From Ptychodera flava (taxonomy: Eukaryota > Hemichordata > Enteropneusta > Ptychoderidae): a stretch of DNA of 64,000 bases. The stretch covers positions 46,875,342 to 46,939,341 of the forward strand of contig NC_091934.1 of NCBI RefSeq assembly GCF_041260155.1, written 5' to 3'. Under the pieces are notes generated by a model that had not been told where the DNA came from, did not search any database, and saw nothing but the letters and a program-made list of their open reading frames with translations. The translations under genes were made by a program, and so were the position numbers. Positions within the stretch are counted from its first letter, which is position 1. Every line of letters starts with the position of its first letter. This document shows positions 63,535 through 64,000 of this stretch, in pieces.

Positions 63535-64000
63535 CTGTGATAGTGATAGTGATAGTGATTTCTGACTCAGCTCAAGTACACTGGAAACAAACTCTTAATT
63601 ATTATCAAATATCAATGCATGTCAAAATTTCCATTCAACCCAAATCAAATTTGCTGATATTTTTACTCATTTTCCCAGAATAAAACAACCAAATGAACTT
63701 ATCATTATCCTTTAATAGACCTAGTCAGTAATTAGGCAGTAACAGACCTAATCAATAATTTAGCAGTAAATGGACAAAAGTGTGTTCTTTTATTCCATGA
63801 ATAAAGATTTAAATGTGGAAAGTGATAGTCTACACAGTTAGCAATACTTCTTATTTGACCTGCACACCCCCGATTTCCTGTAAAGAGGTCCACACTCAAC
63901 ATTGATAACAATGGCTTTTGGACCAATTCATGGTGGAGAAAGGGTTAATAATGTTTACCGTTTCATTTTTACAGGTTCAGTAATCTACTACAGGTAGGCA
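63535..64000. other. COPB2 intron, with TTAACCC-family repeat copy 3
   Basis: No further COPB2 exon was found. The repeat at about 63855-63950 (GTCCACACTCAACATTGATA, ACAATGGCTTTTGGACCAAT, GAGAAAGGGTTAA) is homologous to 19029-19115 and 54752-54845. Confidence 0.5.

Overview
The window is animal nuclear DNA. Coding sequence sits in short exons with GT-AG introns, separated by long stretches rich in microsatellites, minisatellites and small inverted-repeat transposons. Protein sequences are close to vertebrate orthologues, and the repeats (a tRNA-type SINE with a LINE-like tail, CR1/L2-like LINE ends, many foldback elements) suit an invertebrate deuterostome such as a hemichordate, echinoderm or lancelet. 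The species cannot be fixed from sequence alone.

Four protein-coding genes are supported. (1) Left edge, minus strand: the first coding exon of an SLC35E2-like nucleotide-sugar/triose-phosphate-type transporter (1196-1979); the rest lies beyond the window. (2) 11.4-22.8 kb, plus strand: a complete 11-exon TMEM201 (Samp1/NET5, inner nuclear membrane protein), with all exon phases agreeing and a 586-residue product. Its introns 7 and 8 are swollen by an 18-bp and a 44-bp tandem array. (3) 39160-40089, plus strand: an intact single-exon FOXL2 forkhead gene of 309 residues, isolated in a gene-poor tract of about 27 kb. (4) 51.6-63.5 kb, minus strand: the last 14 coding exons of COPB2 (beta'-COP), about 662 residues; the N-terminal WD40 propeller exons lie beyond the right edge.

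Between 2 and 10 kb, 24 and 39 kb and 41 and 51 kb no further gene was recognised. These tracts hold degraded non-LTR retrotransposon 3' ends, transposon copies with recognisable terminal inverted repeats and target duplications, a tRNA-like sequence between (AT)n blocks, and many tandem arrays. Several very long open frames (up to 947 codons) are artefacts of tandem repeats that contain no stop codon.

The genes do not form an operon or pathway. The most interesting points are: FOXL2 beside COPB2, which are also near neighbours in human; a hAT-like MITE family with three copies and 8-bp target duplications, one nested in the terminal repeat of another transposon; three tandem duplications that copy COPB2 splice junctions, one creating an intact decoy donor; and a 225-bp array in a COPB2 intron carrying an E-box plus a nuclear-receptor DR1 motif in most units. 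I found no clearly new protein system.
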